From Xylogone sp. PMI_703 (lineage: Eukaryota > Ascomycota > Leotiomycetes), in NCBI GenBank assembly GCA_021399445.1, contig JAJTUQ010000004.1, forward strand, positions 6,758,001 to 6,822,000: a stretch of 64,000 bases of DNA. The letters run 5' to 3'. A program made the position numbers and the translations under genes. This document shows, one piece after another, positions 11,420 to 25,788 of the stretch. The notes beneath the pieces were generated by a model. The model did not search any database. It worked only from the letters and a program-made list of their open reading frames with translations, and was not told the origin of the DNA. The stretch's first letter is position 1, and every line of letters starts with the position of its first letter.

Positions 11420-13762
11420 TTAATTAGATCCGAAATTAGTGCCCAACATATCCGTCTCATCCCAGAATGGGAAGGAAAAGAAGTCTAACCCGGCTGCAGA
11501 TATCTCCATTTCTGTATCATCAAATTGTGTACCTGGAGAAAAAGATAAGTTCGGAAATGATGTATGTTGACTGTATGTCGCTGTGCTGTTCAAATTACTC
11601 GGTTGATTGTGAAGGAGCTCACTGTCCGGTAAGGTTTCTCCGGGTTGTGGATGCCAATTGGTCGTCAATTCTGTTAGCTTTTTGACGGATCTACTGGAAG
11701 TCTCGCGTCGACTTGATGCTCTTTGATTTTGATAAGATACGATATCACTGTACATATCGCCAAGAATGCAAGAATAATGCTTTGCCTGTTGACTTCTTCC
11801 GGATAACCTGTTCATAATTTTAATAGCATCTTTAAGTGACCGATCAACGTCGCTGTCGGAGTAGTCATCTGCGAACATGACAAGGCCTAGAAGCAATGCT
11901 GCTATAAATACGAAGGCTCTAATAATGTGTATCAGTATTTAACGTCGTACCCTGGTTGAGCAGATACACTTACTGAACGAGGCACATGTTATCCAACATA
12001 AGATCTTCCTGAAATACATCATTGCAAGCACTGATCATGAATACTGCAGCATCCTCACATTCTTTTGCAAGGATCTTGATGCTGTCACGTACATCTCGCG
12101 TAGGTGGCTCTTTTGGTGGTGATTTTCGAGTGTCAGTTACGGAGTCGTTGGAGCGGTCTATCAAAAGCTGATACACAAGGAACGGTTTCGTTATGAGAAT
12201 GACATTATAATAGTAGAAACATGCCACATGCATATTTGCAATGATTTGATCCTGATATGAGAGGCTGGAGAGGAGATACCGTGAGGCTTTTCGCAGCGAT
12301 GTTGGAAGTTTCGAGCTCCAATCGGAGAGTTTAGTCATGGATTCTTTGATGGAAGCGATGTTTGTGACGTTGGGGCAACAAAAATTGTCTGAACTGTCGT
12401 TAAGTATATCCAAGAGTCTGGAGATGTATTCAACAGGCGCAGACCTTGATATCTGTTCGTGCAAGGGCATTTGGACATTTTCTGTATTATGGTCGTACGG
12501 AGGTCGCAATGTAGCTGAGGGGCGCCCGAGAAAAGAACTGACGAGCGTTTCGAGGAGTCGAAGGCTCTTCCAGACGCATCTATGTGGCATTAGTGTGGGC
12601 GAATCAGGTACTAGAGCATTGGTAAACTCACTTGACCTCCTTATCCGCTTTGGATGATGAGGAAATAGATATACCATAGTGTAATCCCATTACATGCCCA
12701 AACCGAGCTGCTAAGCCAAGATAAACATAGCCAATGTTACGATTACAGGAACAGAACATGTAAAAGGCCGCCAGAACGTACAATCGAATGTTGTCAAGCT
12801 TGATATCACCAATGTTTTCAATGTTCAGGTGTGAGCGCACCAAGTCAAAATGAGCCACCTCACAAGCGCGTAGTTCTGGTGTCTCTTGGTGGCAGCGAGC
12901 TCCAATTGCTATCGCCAGCGCACAAAGTTCTCTTATGCTCAGGTGCGGTTGTGGAGGAGCATTCAATAAGTCAATGGCTTTGAAAAGCTCGGCGGTGTCG
13001 AAGAGGTCCAGCAAGCCGCTGGTCTAATAACATAATTCAGACGACGCGCCCTCACTCGTGACATCGACGTAGCTACCTACCGCAGTGAAGAAGGTCTGTA
13101 ACAGCTCCTTTCTTTGTATGATGGTTGTCGTGTCTTGAAGAAGTGGGGATGGGCTATCTAAGGCCGTCTCGCTCTCGAGCATCGTGCCATTTTCTCTGGC
13201 CTCTGTAAAATGAGAAGGACCATAAGATTGCTTCACAACATTCCGCAGGAAGGGCAGAAAAGCCATTATTGAAGTCGAGCCGACGTGAACTAGTGCAACT
13301 TGTTGTTAGTCGAAGATACTTTCTCAAAGACGCCGGAGTAGATTCAAGCAATTACAGACCTCGATTGCCTCTCTGACTTCTCAAAAACCTTGGTGAGAAC
13401 AGCGGACTAGACTCGGAGGAATGAATGCTCAAAAAATCAGGCACGGTATCCTCGGTCGTAGTGTCCTCGTCCACAGGAGTCGCAGATGTTGTCGAGCGCG
13501 CGATCGACTTCGACAGTCTTCGCGGGCTAGCATGATGGCGAGGTGAGCGGTTATGGTTCGAGGGCACCGGAATTGAAAGGTTGTTCTCGCGTTCAGCGAG
13601 TGGTGATTGTCCGTCATCATATCTACAAATGGACGCCCGCCGCAGTCTGAGGCAGTATGAGCAGGGTATTCCGCCAGCACACTTTCGTTTAGAGTTATGG
13701 CATGGTATACAAGCTTTACTTGCCCGCTGCCGATTTATCACGCTCTGCTTAGACTGTGACAT
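11420..13762 (-). CDS. Zn2Cys6 transcription factor with fungal_trans domain (cluster regulator candidate)
   Basis: Five exons, 13762-13360, 13289-13081, 13023-12632, 12579-11974 and 11918-11420, give 702 aa with introns of 70, 57, 52 and 55 bp, all GT..AG. Cys 18, 21, 28, 34, 37 and 46 form the binuclear zinc cluster. A Ser/Thr-rich linker follows, then the fungal-specific middle homology region: VGSTS..AFLPFLRNVV, LLDLFDTAELFKAIDLL, IRLYVLAAFYMFCSCNRN, and VWKSLRLLETLVSSFLGRP, the last being the conserved RRRxWW-type block, here degenerate. The C-terminal 150 residues are low-complexity and acidic, a possible activation region. The gene lies between the aldehyde dehydrogenase and the decarboxylase, so it is the natural pathway regulator. 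Its own promoter has an inverted TGCGG/CCGCA pair (14030-14056), suggesting autoregulation (inference). The first donor, GTCTGT, is not consensus. Confidence 0.85.
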
Positions 13763-14375
13763 CGTTCTTGATTAAGGACTACACGCCGGACAAGTTTATG
13801 CCAACGGACCGTTTGAGCTGTGAAGGTGAGAGAGCGATTGAGAGAGCTCTTACCCTGCCACTGCCCAGGCGCTAGTCACTGCTCCGCTTCAGAATCTCCA
13901 GATTTGTCAGTCTGGGGAAAGGACGCCTAAGCAGAATACAGAGCCACTTAGTACCGTAGTTACAGTACAGTATTGTCCAGCACCGATTGTGGTCTTTACC
14001 AAGTGCTCTAGCTGTAAGGGGCTACTAAGTGCGGTGAGCGGAGCGTAGACCCCGCATTGCTAGGTTCGTCGCTGGGTGCGCTGACAAGTACGTGCACTTC
14101 TATCTATCCCTGCTTCTTTCCCATCTTCTGCAAGTCTACGCGATTTCCAAATATAGCATTTCCCCCTTCAAAGCACCGTATCTTGCTCAGTTGAATTCAA
14201 TTGAGAAATAGATAATTAATACGCATTCTACAAATGCTAGGCTTGTAAACTGGCTATTTGTAAATAAAATAAGCTTGTCTAGTACCTAATATACCAAACC
14301 GTTGGCCAAAGGGCGGCATCCACCCTGAAATTCCATTTACACCCGCTCAAACTATATCTCTATTCTACTGTATTT
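13763..14375. other. Regulator promoter and decarboxylase 3' side
   Basis: About 610 bp. The only signal seen is the inverted TGCGG/CCGCA pair listed separately. Confidence 0.35.
14030..14056. promoter_or_regulatory. Inverted TGCGG/CCGCA pair upstream of the Zn2Cys6 regulator
   Basis: TGCGG at 14030-14034 and CCGCA at 14052-14056 face each other across 17 bp, with an extra CGG between them, 270-290 bp upstream of the regulator ATG at 13762. The pair matches the half-site found at the dehydrogenase, decarboxylase and transporter promoters. Confidence 0.4.
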
Positions 14376-16431
<2,056 letters not shown>

Positions 16432-18225
16432 TTAGATCTGGTACTTATAGGTTGGAGTCAGATCTGACATTATCAAGCTGGTACTGGTATTCCCCTGCTC
16501 AAGGACTCGGTCTTTCTCAGTTTGGCGCTTAGTATATATAATTTTCAGAATAATACAGCCTATCACGGAGACAACGTAGCACCCGAGACACCAAGCATGG
16601 CCCAGACGAAATGCAGGTGCCTGCTGCGTAGCGTATATTTGGCCTGACACAATCCCGCCAATATTTGATATTGTCAGTGTGATGCCTACGGAAGCAGCAC
16701 GCTTACCATCAGGGGCTGAGTTCACCGACAGCCATGTCATATTTCCACCAGCACCAACGAACATGGTTGTGGTGATTAGAAAACAGGAGAAGTAGCGCAC
16801 GCCAACTGAGACAGTGTGGGCTGGTGCAAGAAGGATTGCGAATCCAGCGATCCCTGTCGGAAAGCTGGCGAGTAGGATCAAAAATCGCTTTTGATATCGA
16901 TCAGCCACGATTGCCGCACTCGTATAGACAATAGCTCCCCAAATAAACGCTGCATTTTTTTAGTAGATTTCTAATAATGAGGAAGACAGGCAAACATACC
17001 CGGGATTCCAAGATACTGCACCTGTTTGGTGGTAAAGTGGAAACCGCTTTGGAGTATGATTGGTAAAAAAACGCCAAACCCTACAGTTGAAAACAAAGAG
17101 TAAGTCTTTAATTTTGAGCGGTAGTATTATCAAGGGCCAAGCGTACCGTATACAACTGTCATGGTCGTTCCTTGAACGACTCCATGGACCCAGGTCTTGA
17201 TGTCTCCAAGAGCCATCAGGAAGTCGTTTTTCGAGTAGTGTCCATCTCCTCCGTTATAAGACTCCATCAACTCGTGGCGACGCCTCATAATTTTCTTGTC
17301 TTCATCCGTCAGGAAATACGCGCTGGCGTAGTCTTTCGGAATCAGAAAATAGCATAAAGCTGCCACCACAATGGTGCAGGCGCCTTCAATTATATACAGC
17401 CTGTCGAATGGTAAGTTAACAGAATATCTAACTGATACCTACGTACCATCGCCAACCAGGGTACCCTCTTGCTCCGTCCATTCCGAGAATAGCGAAAGCA
17501 ATAAGCCCGCCAAAAGCGCTCGAGAGTGCGATGGCAGCTTAGAAAACGTCAGAAAATGGAACAATCTTATCCTACTTCATCTAGGAGCGCTTACTATAAA
17601 GATACGACAATCGGACTCCCAGTTCCTCCCTTTTGTACCAATTTGCCATCATGAGAACTAATGATGGAAATAGAAAGCCCTCGAATAACCCAAGGAGTAG
17701 GCGACAAACCACGAGTACAGGAAAAGTTTTTACGAAACCTGTTCCCAAGCAGACAGCGCCCCATAACAAAGTCGCGCCCGATATCACTCTATCAAACTGG
17801 AGCCTCTTCACGATCAATGAGCAAGGAATCTATTTGAAAGTAAATTCACGTAAACTCTTTGGTAGGCGGAAGCGACCCACTTCAGCGAGGATGTAGAAAA
17901 CATAGAAGATCGAAATAGAAATCTAAGAACAAGATTAGCTGCTTTGTTTCATAACTGCCAAAGCCAGAGGACTCACATTCAGTTGTCGTCGTTCCAAACC
18001 CAGATCTCGGATCATGCCTTGAGTTGCGGCGAACCCAATGTTGCCTCGGTCAAGAAAGCTTAGAAGTAGTAGTATTCCCAGCACTGGTGCAAGGTAGAGG
18101 TCAATCTTCTTTCTGACTCGGGCCTCTTGCTTTTCGAATTCGCGAACTTCTTCAGCAGACAAACCTCCGAGCACCTCTTCGACGTGGTCGGTGGTCGATT
18201 TCTCATCAATGCTGCTGTTGCCCAT
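16432..18225 (-). CDS. MFS anion:cation symporter, Dal5/Tna1 (allantoate permease) family
   Basis: Seven exons: 18225-17977, 17922-17881, 17829-17595, 17537-17447, 17400-17147, 17080-17000 and 16949-16432. They encode 489 aa, the usual size for this family, and all six introns (46-66 bp) keep phase. The cytosolic N-terminus precedes the first helix VLGILLLLSFLDRGNIGFA, with the family signature DRxNIG. Next come IFYVFYILAE, RLLLGLFEGFLFPSLVLMM and WLYIIEGACTIVVA with the loop PKDYASAYFLTDEDKKIM. The second half includes YLGIPAFIWGAIVYTSAAIVADR and NMTWLSVNSAPDGKRAASVG. Such transporters carry small organic anions (allantoate, nicotinate, pantothenate, aromatic acids) with protons. Placed next to the decarboxylase, and with three palindromic TGCGG sites upstream, this one probably imports the pathway's aromatic acid (inference). 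Confidence 0.9.
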
Positions 18226-19521
18226 GGCCGGTTAGTGGAATATACTGCTTGTGAATATATTTCCAAAGATGTCAGGATGTTAAACTCAAATCATACACGA
18301 GGCCCACTGAGGATGGGGAACATGTACTGAATATACTCCAGATGCCTACAAAGAGCATTCCGTTCCGGCTGGAATATGTTGCTTCAGACTGATTCGTAAG
18401 CTCCTGCCAAGTTCTAGCGGTGCGCCCCGACCTTTGAAGGGTTGCGGCCCGCAATAACTTCTTAACACCTGCGGACCGCAAGAGTTGAAAGATGTTGAAT
18501 GAGCAAGATTTTGAGGTGCTACAGAGTGGACGATTAATAGAGATTAAAGCGGCCGCATTGAGGTGATAATTACGTCTGTGCAAAGGTTCCATGTGATCGC
18601 AGCTAACAATAACAGTATTGACATCAAAGTGAGAGACCACTGAAGAGCACACTCAGAAGCATTGGAACACATAGACCCCTATACGTAATCTTAGCAGACT
18701 TTCAGTGTATATGATTCACAATACTTCAAACCTTAAGATCTTTTGTATTTATTTACTTATTTATCTATCAATATTAACCTCAAAGTTGGCTAGATATACT
18801 CAGCATTTACAACTGTAATATACTATCAGAGAGCGGGGATATGATGGTACTATAACTCCTTCTGCTAGAATCTATTCCATTTTCCTGTTTAGTATTAGTG
18901 TCTGTATCAACATATTTTAAAAGGCTACAAGACTGATAAAGAGATTGATCAACCACTAGTGAACGACTGAATGTGAAATATTGTTATAAGTATTTCGGGC
19001 ATCTACGCTTTTCTCGGCTGCTGTGTAACTACAGAGTTATTGGGTCGGACTGAACCGGCACCTCTTGGGTAACCTTAACCTTGTTTATAACCTTACGTCT
19101 CCGCATACCTATATTATCATCCTCATGCTATGCTCGAAGCATAGAATGATATACCGTAATTTCACGCCCACTACTTCATGCTGCTGCCTAGAATGATGCG
19201 ATACTTCAAATATTATAGACAGACTATATCTCATTTTCTGTTGGGCCGTTGGGGTAAACATGATAGCAACGTTGGGAGTATCATCTAATCTGGTACGTAC
19301 TATGTATGATAACCAATAAAATCTAGCAATGCTGGACCTATTCATTTAACGAGAATCCTTCCGCCTTCGTTTTAACCACTAAGACACAACATTGCAACTA
19401 AATGACATCTTGCATCACAACTCGTTACGCTGTCATCGTTTTATTAACTTTACCCAAGGTAAATGGGCCCAATAATAATTTGTAGCATTGACAGAATCTC
19501 TAGAGTGTAACCTCAGACGGT
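18226..19521. other. Divergent promoter region, transporter and monooxygenase
   Basis: 1.3 kb between oppositely oriented genes. Palindromic sites at 18442-18557 lie on the transporter side. AT-rich beyond that. No supported gene. Confidence 0.4.
18442..18557. promoter_or_regulatory. Three TGCGG palindromes upstream of the transporter
   Basis: TTGCGGCCCGCAA (18442-18454), TGCGGACCGCA (18470-18480) and AGCGGCCGCA (18548-18557) lie 217-332 bp upstream of the transporter ATG. The first two have the CGG-N-CCG form of the decarboxylase site; the third has no spacer base. They share the intergenic space with the divergent monooxygenase, but sit about 1 kb from its ATG. Confidence 0.6.
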
Positions 19522-20811
19522 ATGGACAAGTCTATCCTTAATATCGCAATTGTAGGTAGCTTCTTAAGTGGATATGTTCTTATTTTCTAAAAGGAGCAAG
19601 GTTGGTGGCTCCCTTAGTGGTCTTATCCATGGTGTGGCCTTAAAGCGCCAGCGGCACAAAGTTCAAATTTTTGAGCGCAGTTCCACGTCACTTGTTAGCA
19701 CCCAGGGTGCTGGTTTGAATGCCGGACGAGATGTGCAACGGTTTATGCAGGAATTTGATAGAACAGGTCTGCCGTACTACTTGAGTCCTCCATCAGCCCA
19801 AATCATGAATTCCGATGGCAAAGTGACCAGGAATATGGAATCTGATCAGAAGTCTACGGATTGGAGTACGCTCTATTACCGCCTTCGAGCAAATTTCGAC
19901 GGCCTGCAAACAGGATACTGCGAGGCTCCTCCCAAGAATGAAGGGGATGGCCCGGCTCTCTACATGGATGGTTATAGCGTCACCAGTGTTAAATACGAGC
20001 ACGGTCTCTTAACAGTCGAGTTCTATGATCTTGACGGATCAACTGGTAGTGTCAATGCAGACCTGGTTATAGCAGCAGATGGACCTGGTTCAACTGTTCG
20101 TCAATCTATGGCTCCTGAAGCTGAACGGAAATACGTGGGATATTGTGGATGGCGCGGTACAGTGCCTGAAGAAAAGATTTCCGAAGAAACCAAGACCGCA
20201 TATCATGAAAGTTCAACATTATGTGCCATTCAAAAGAGTTATTTCATTTCGTTGGTAATCGCTCTCCACGACCTCATACTAGATCCTGACTTTATAATAG
20301 GTATCTGATTCCAGGAGAAAGCGGCGACCTTCAACCGGGAAGCAGACAGTATAACTGGGCTTGGTTTCGACAGTACTCTGAAGACTCCAGTGAGCTACAA
20401 GATGTTTTAACAGACAAAGATGGAAAGAAGCACCGATACACTCTTCCTATCGGGAAAATACAAGAGAAGGCTATGGAACAGCAAAAAGTTCGGGCCTCCG
20501 AACTACTGCCATCATGTGCAACAGAGCTGATTTCGAAGACGGAGAATGTATTCATTCAGGCTATAACTGATGTAGTCTCTCCGAAGGCCACTTTTTTTGA
20601 CGGGAAAGTTCTTCTTGTGGGTGATGCTCTGGCAACTTTTCCACCTATAACCGGGCTGGGTACTAATCAGGCTGCACGGCAAGCGTTATCTTTGCTTGAT
20701 GTCCTTGCAGGCCAATCAAGCCTAGAAGAATGGGAACGGAATGCCTTGGAATATGCCCAAGCTACACGTGCTCTTGGGATGGAGAGAGAGCGTCTTTTCC
20801 GCCTGAGATGA
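19522..20811 (+). CDS. FAD-dependent aromatic monooxygenase (2,6-dihydroxypyridine hydroxylase-like)
   Basis: Exons 19522-19551, 19601-20250 and 20301-20811 encode 396 aa. The 30-bp first exon supplies NIAI, which joins VGGSLSGLIHGVALKR to rebuild the FAD ADP-binding fold, of the GGSLxGL type typical of the dihydroxypyridine-hydroxylase branch of group A flavin monooxygenases. LVIAADGPGSTVR is the mid-chain DG motif, YLIPGESGDLQPG with YNWAW is the substrate-domain signature, and VLLVGDALATFPPITGLGTNQA is the GD flavin site. Such enzymes use NAD(P)H and O2 to hydroxylate aromatic or heteroaromatic rings. The second intron uses a weak donor (GTTGGT); I chose it because the stronger neighbouring GTAATC would break the frame. 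Divergent from the Dal5-type transporter, it fits a cluster that hydroxylates a ring acid. The substrate is not predicted. Confidence 0.85.
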
Positions 20812-21635
20812 CAGTCACAAATGCACTATTTGCACTACTATGCAGATTTGAGTATTTGTTTTACTATACCAAACAGTAATTGTACCGTATCAATTCTTCC
20901 ATCGCACATTACACTTGAGAATTCCCCGCATTTGACGTACCCTACGCTTTGCTATCACTACCATCTGCATCCAGTGTTGGGTTAATATCAACCAAATCCA
21001 TAGCATCAATAATCCCATTTAATATAAATACTCAGCAATGTTAATCCTCCCCACAAGGTTAGGCTTCCCGTGACGGGTATCCCTGTACATGATGTAATTG
21101 ATAAGTCGAGTAAATCATTATCGAAGGATAGGTGGGTAATGTATGAAGTGTTATCAAATTGGTATGTACGACTTGGAAAATTTGCGATTGAGGAGTACAG
21201 GAGAACCACAAAGGGATATGATAATGAACTTTTCATAAGCATAGAGATTTGGCTGATACAGAGCCCGATAATTGACCCGACGGGTTTGTGTGCCAGTCCA
21301 TAAGCTACCAATGGCAGACTAGGCTTTCAGCGGCCCCAAAAACCATGTCTGCAGGCGTCTACCTAGGTGACTAGGTCCTACTCAACACAACCACGAAGAT
21401 AAACTGGCCGAGTAGTTATGGAGACACCTCTTGAATTATGGGGCAAAACGTCTTCGGGGTAGGGCTCAGAGCAGGTGGTTACCGTATCATCCTCTCTTGA
21501 AATAATACATCTCGTAAGTTACCGTAAATCAATCGCGTAAGATATAGCTGCAAATTCCTAAGCCAGCAGTGTTGACATAGATCTAGCTACGTATTTGGTA
21601 ATAGGTGGACTCCTTATAAAAGTCTCTCATACCTC
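20812..21635. other. Intergenic, nothing recognised
   Basis: 0.8 kb between the 3' ends of the monooxygenase and the reductase. Open frames near 21006-21311 on both strands are mutual shadows without family features. Confidence 0.35.
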
Positions 21636-22794
21636 TTACACTTCTCCACTAAGTTCCAAATAGTAACCCACAAGGCTTTTTACCTGCTCTTCATATGACT
21701 GGAACTTGATTCCCAACTGTTTCTCCGCCTTAGAAGCATCGACCTGACATTTCACTGTCGGCTGTGATCCATTCAAGGGCATTATACCCTTCTCAGCTAT
21801 AATGGGAAAATTCCTGCGCGTAATCTCAATTGCATCATCCCAGACTATTCCCTCAATGTTTGATGAGAGTAAAAATGACTGGTTCCCAGACACTTTTGGA
21901 TTGAGAGCCCTAATATGTGCAAGAGCGACATCATCTACATGGACTGAATTCGCAGGCAATGGGATTGGGCTTGTTTGTCCCAAGAGCGGAGTCAGCGGTT
22001 GAGCGTTAGTTCCGCTGTTAATACCCTTAACATCGGTAATGAGCCTATTGGCGCCCAGAACAAAGCTAGGCATTAAAGAGATGACATCGAAGGCAGGTTT
22101 TTTTTCTGTTATCCAGTCTTGGGTGACGTAGTATGCGAGGACTTTGCTGTTAATATATGCTTCAATAAAACTACCCCATGGAGGGGATGGGCGGGGATTA
22201 ACATCATTCTCTAGTTTCATTAGAACCATGAAGTTGTGTGTCTTTATTCTTTATTGAAGAGCTTACCAGTTACTGGCCTCTCAGTCTCCTTACCAAACGG
22301 TAGGACTACTAGAGCAGAGGAAGTAATAACAACGCGCTTGACAGTCGACGTCTTAGTAGCACCAGAGAGAATAGCAGTTGTGCCATTTACAGCCGGATCA
22401 ATGATGTCAGCTTGTGGATTTTCTGACTATGGTAATATTAGCTCTAAATCTCTTGTGTATATATGATCTTGTTACTGGAATAGCTAGTGGTGACGCAATG
22501 TGTAGCACATATACAGCGCCCTTTAATGATTCGTCGAATGCGCCAGGTGCGAGAATATCTGGCACAATGACCAGTTCTAGATTTTTAAGATACGGTTGAA
22601 TCGGCTTGGCTGTCCTGATACTCTCAACCTGGGAAGACTTTCGAACTGTGGCGCGAACCCGATACCCAGTGGCTAGTGCTTCTACAAGGGTACGGAACCC
22701 GATGAATCCAGACACTCCAGTGATCTATGTGCAAAGTTAGCTTATTTTCAACAAGTGATGGCATCACACAAACAAGGATTAGCTCTCCAGCCAT
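21636..22794 (-). CDS. NAD(P)-dependent carbonyl reductase, extended SDR (Gre2/dihydroflavonol reductase-like)
   Basis: Four exons, 22794-22774, 22724-22476, 22426-22267 and 22210-21636, encode 334 aa. The seven-residue first exon MAGELIL joins ITGVSGFIGFRTL to give the TGxxGFIG cofactor fold; introns are 49, 49 and 56 bp. Further family marks are VRKSSQVESI (cofactor-selecting region), YVLHIASPL, VKRVVITSSALVV with the catalytic Ser, YINSKVLAYY with the YxxxK pair, and VHVDDVALAHIRAL. Relatives reduce aldehydes and ketones, including methylglyoxal, dihydroflavonols and cinnamoyl groups. It may serve the aromatic block to its left, or belong with the divergently transcribed regulator 620 bp to its right. 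No TGCGG cluster was seen in its promoter, which argues for separate control. Confidence 0.88.
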
Positions 22795-23416
22795 GGTGAT
22801 GGAAGATTAATTAATTGACTATGTCGTGGAAATATTTTTCAGCACACAACAGGTAAGGAGTCCGTATTTATATCCGTTATATCTCTGTCTCAGAACAAAT
22901 AGAGAGATCCGTTGCCTCGCTACTTATGTTCTTATATATCCTTTTCTGGGATTTTGTCTTATACGGTATTAAAATATATATAATCATAATCACTAGATAT
23001 TGTGTTTACACGGACCACTTATTACAAACTTCTCCCTAGGATCGAGGAGAAACCGTTGGCCCTAGTGGTAGCCATCGGACTTTTGGGAAACACTTGTTTC
23101 ATTACAAATTTTGACATTTGTAATATGGATGCTATCAAGATACACGACGTTCCACTCAATATTTGGAGACAATCTATTCGTAGAGGAAGCCACATCTTGT
23201 GGATTACTTGACACGGCCCAGTAATCACTGGAAGATGTTTGATTAAGCGTGTGTCGGCGGACAATCCGAACCCGGAAAATCCGGGGATGTGGCGAAGTTT
23301 CCGACCTTTGAAAACCCGGGATCCCCGTGAGAACCACCACCCGTTTCCTCCTACGTCGAAATCATTCCGGGCCTTTCACTCTGCTGACATTGGCTAGGTG
23401 TATATCCTTTGCTGTG
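22795..23416. other. Divergent promoter, reductase and second regulator
   Basis: 620 bp. Near 23255-23320 there is a CGG/CCG-rich stretch (for example CCGAACCCGGAAAATCCGG), possible Zn2Cys6 sites close to the regulator start. No gene. Confidence 0.35.
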
Positions 23417-25231
23417 ATGGAAAGGGAGAATCTTGCCACAGGGTCTAACTTGATTGGGTACGGTGCTCATTCATGCGAATCGTGCAAAAGGAAAAAGACA
23501 AAATGTGACAAGCTGATTCCCGGATGTACGATATGTACAAGGTTAGCATATTGAAAATCCGCTATCTCGCAGCTGTCTAACACGTTATCATTATCCAGTA
23601 AAGGATGGAAATGTCAGTACTCCTCGCAACCCGGGGTAAAGAAGAGAAGGGTGAATTCAACTAGGGCGAACTTGCGGATGGACACTCTGTCTACTAGCAC
23701 CCGGAACAGAGATCATGAGCTTGAACATGCCACGTTCCCCGCTGTATTCTTTCTGGATGCGTCAGTGTTTAAAGAATCCAAATTAGAGATCCCTACAGCC
23801 CTGCTGTCTACTCCAAATTATATCGAGGAACTTCTCGGAGGTGATTCTAGTATTCGAGAAACAGTTTCTACATACTTCGAGACAGTGCACGGTTGGATGG
23901 CCATTATACCAAAGAAGCAATTCCATATCCAACAACTAAATCCATTGTCACAGCGCCGTCTTGAAGCCACCCTACTTCTTCTTTGCATGAAACTCATTGT
24001 TTGGCTTCCCACCGCAGGTAGAGAGGATGCCAAAACAACAACTCTATACAAAGCAGCAAAGAGTTTTCATTCTGAATTGGAGATAACCGGCACCTGCAGT
24101 CTTAAAGTCCTACAAGCGGGTATCCTCATTGCACTATACGAGTTTGGCCATGGCATATATCCGGCCGCATACCTATCTATTGGCGCTTGTGCTCGATATG
24201 GAATCGGCTATGGCTTTGATGATGAGGGGGCTGTGACGAATGATTCCCATAATTGGGTGGAGGTAGAAGAGAGAAAGCGGACGTGGTGGGCAGTCCTCAT
24301 ATTAGATCGGTTCGTAATTTGAAAGTATCAGCTCTTTCGTATCACTGACTGTTTCTAGTTGTGTCACAATTGGTAATCCTACCCGCGTATTAGCAACCCA
24401 GGATCCTCCTACATTCGGTATCCTACCGATTGATGATGCAGCATGGGATGAAGGGGTAAGATTTTTCGGAACGCTTGGTTATGATGCTTTGCTAATTCAT
24501 TATGCCCTAGATACCTTACTCAGGAACTTTATATACTTTAGCATCACCGTCAAGCATTAATATGGGAAGATTTGCTCGATTTGTACAGGCCGTTTATTTG
24601 CTAGGCCGAGTACTGAGACATGTTGCTGACCAAGATGTTAATCACACCTTTCACAAGCATGAAGCTACACAATTATATCGCACTCTCCTTGCCCTTGTCA
24701 ACCTATCCGAAGTTCACGGGAACATAAAGACCATAGAATTTTGTTCCCAGGTGGCTATATGCTATAAGTAACAAAATTTCCAGCCTAGAGAAAATTACGT
24801 GTTGGCTAACCCCTTACAGTGCCCTCCTTATCCTGCACAAGTCTCATAATAGCACAACCGTAGAATTGTTACCTCAGATGGAACAGAACTTGAGCATTGG
24901 CGAAGCAGTACCGAAACGAGCAGTTCAAATTTGCAGACATTTTCTTGCTGATCCAGCATATCCGATAGGCCAGGTTTCTCCACTCCTCATACCTTACATA
25001 TACCATTCGGCGTCAGCATATGTTCGAGGGTGCCATGGAGCTAGTAAAGAGTCCTACCATGATAACATCGGCATTTTGAATAGGGGCTTAACAGACTTAA
25101 GTAGGAGATGGCAATCCGCAGGTGCGCTTCCATGAATAGACTAATTCGAATTCCCGACTAATTTTCGCTCACATATCCTAGGCACTTATATAGAGATTCT
25201 GAAAGCCCAAGAATTCTTGCATTTTTCATGA
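23417..25231 (+). CDS. Zn2Cys6 transcription factor, fungal-specific
   Basis: Six exons, 23417-23541, 23599-24309, 24359-24455, 24511-24767, 24820-25121 and 25182-25231, encode 513 aa. Cys 20, 23, 30, 37, 40 and 47 form the zinc cluster, which is split by intron 1 after the fifth Cys. The middle homology region contains SVSTYFETVHGW-like sequence (here ETVSTYFETVHGW), LKVLQAGILIALYEFGHGIYPAAYLS, and the conserved RKRTWWAVLILDR followed by NPTRVLATQDPP. The last intron (GTGCGC, with GACTAAT branch) is inferred: reading through it stops in ALP, whereas splicing gives the usual family ending GTYIEILKAQEF. The regulator is divergent from the Gre2-like reductase and may control it or the aromatic cluster; it is the second regulator within 25 kb. 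Confidence 0.85.
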
Positions 25232-25788
25232 ACTGCTTTATCCAGGATTACCGAGTCTATAACCATTGGAAATTGAGTGAAAGTTAACCATGAGATTTAC
25301 TAAAGGTATTAATACTATATTGACGAAAGAGAAATATGGACCATTGGTTGTTTAGCTTCATTGTCTAGGCGCTTTGCGATATTCATCCCCAATGTCTGGA
25401 TAGTTTGGTAATATCTACCCCCAATACGTAAAGATCGGGAAAACCAACACTTTTCGGCACATTTATAACCTCGACGACTTGAACAAGTGGGTGACTTGAG
25501 CTTTTCCTCTACTACTCACCTTTAGAAGATATCTCAGAACGATATTCTCGGCTCTAAGGAGACGAAAGGGATGGCGAAAGGAAGAAAGTCATAGAAATCT
25601 AGAGCAAAATGTTAAGACTTGGCGAAGGCATGGCCGCAATACTGAATGGGAAAAACGAATCTAATGGGCTACACTAATACGCATCTCTATTATATCTGTT
25701 CAAACGCAGAGATCTAACTAAGATCGGAAAATGATATCATCTTTCTTTATGTAGAATAACAAGCAATGTTACCCTCCATTATTGAGCC
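25232..25788. other. Intergenic, nothing recognised
   Basis: 560 bp between convergent 3' ends of the regulator and the sugar transporter. No signals recognised. Confidence 0.35.
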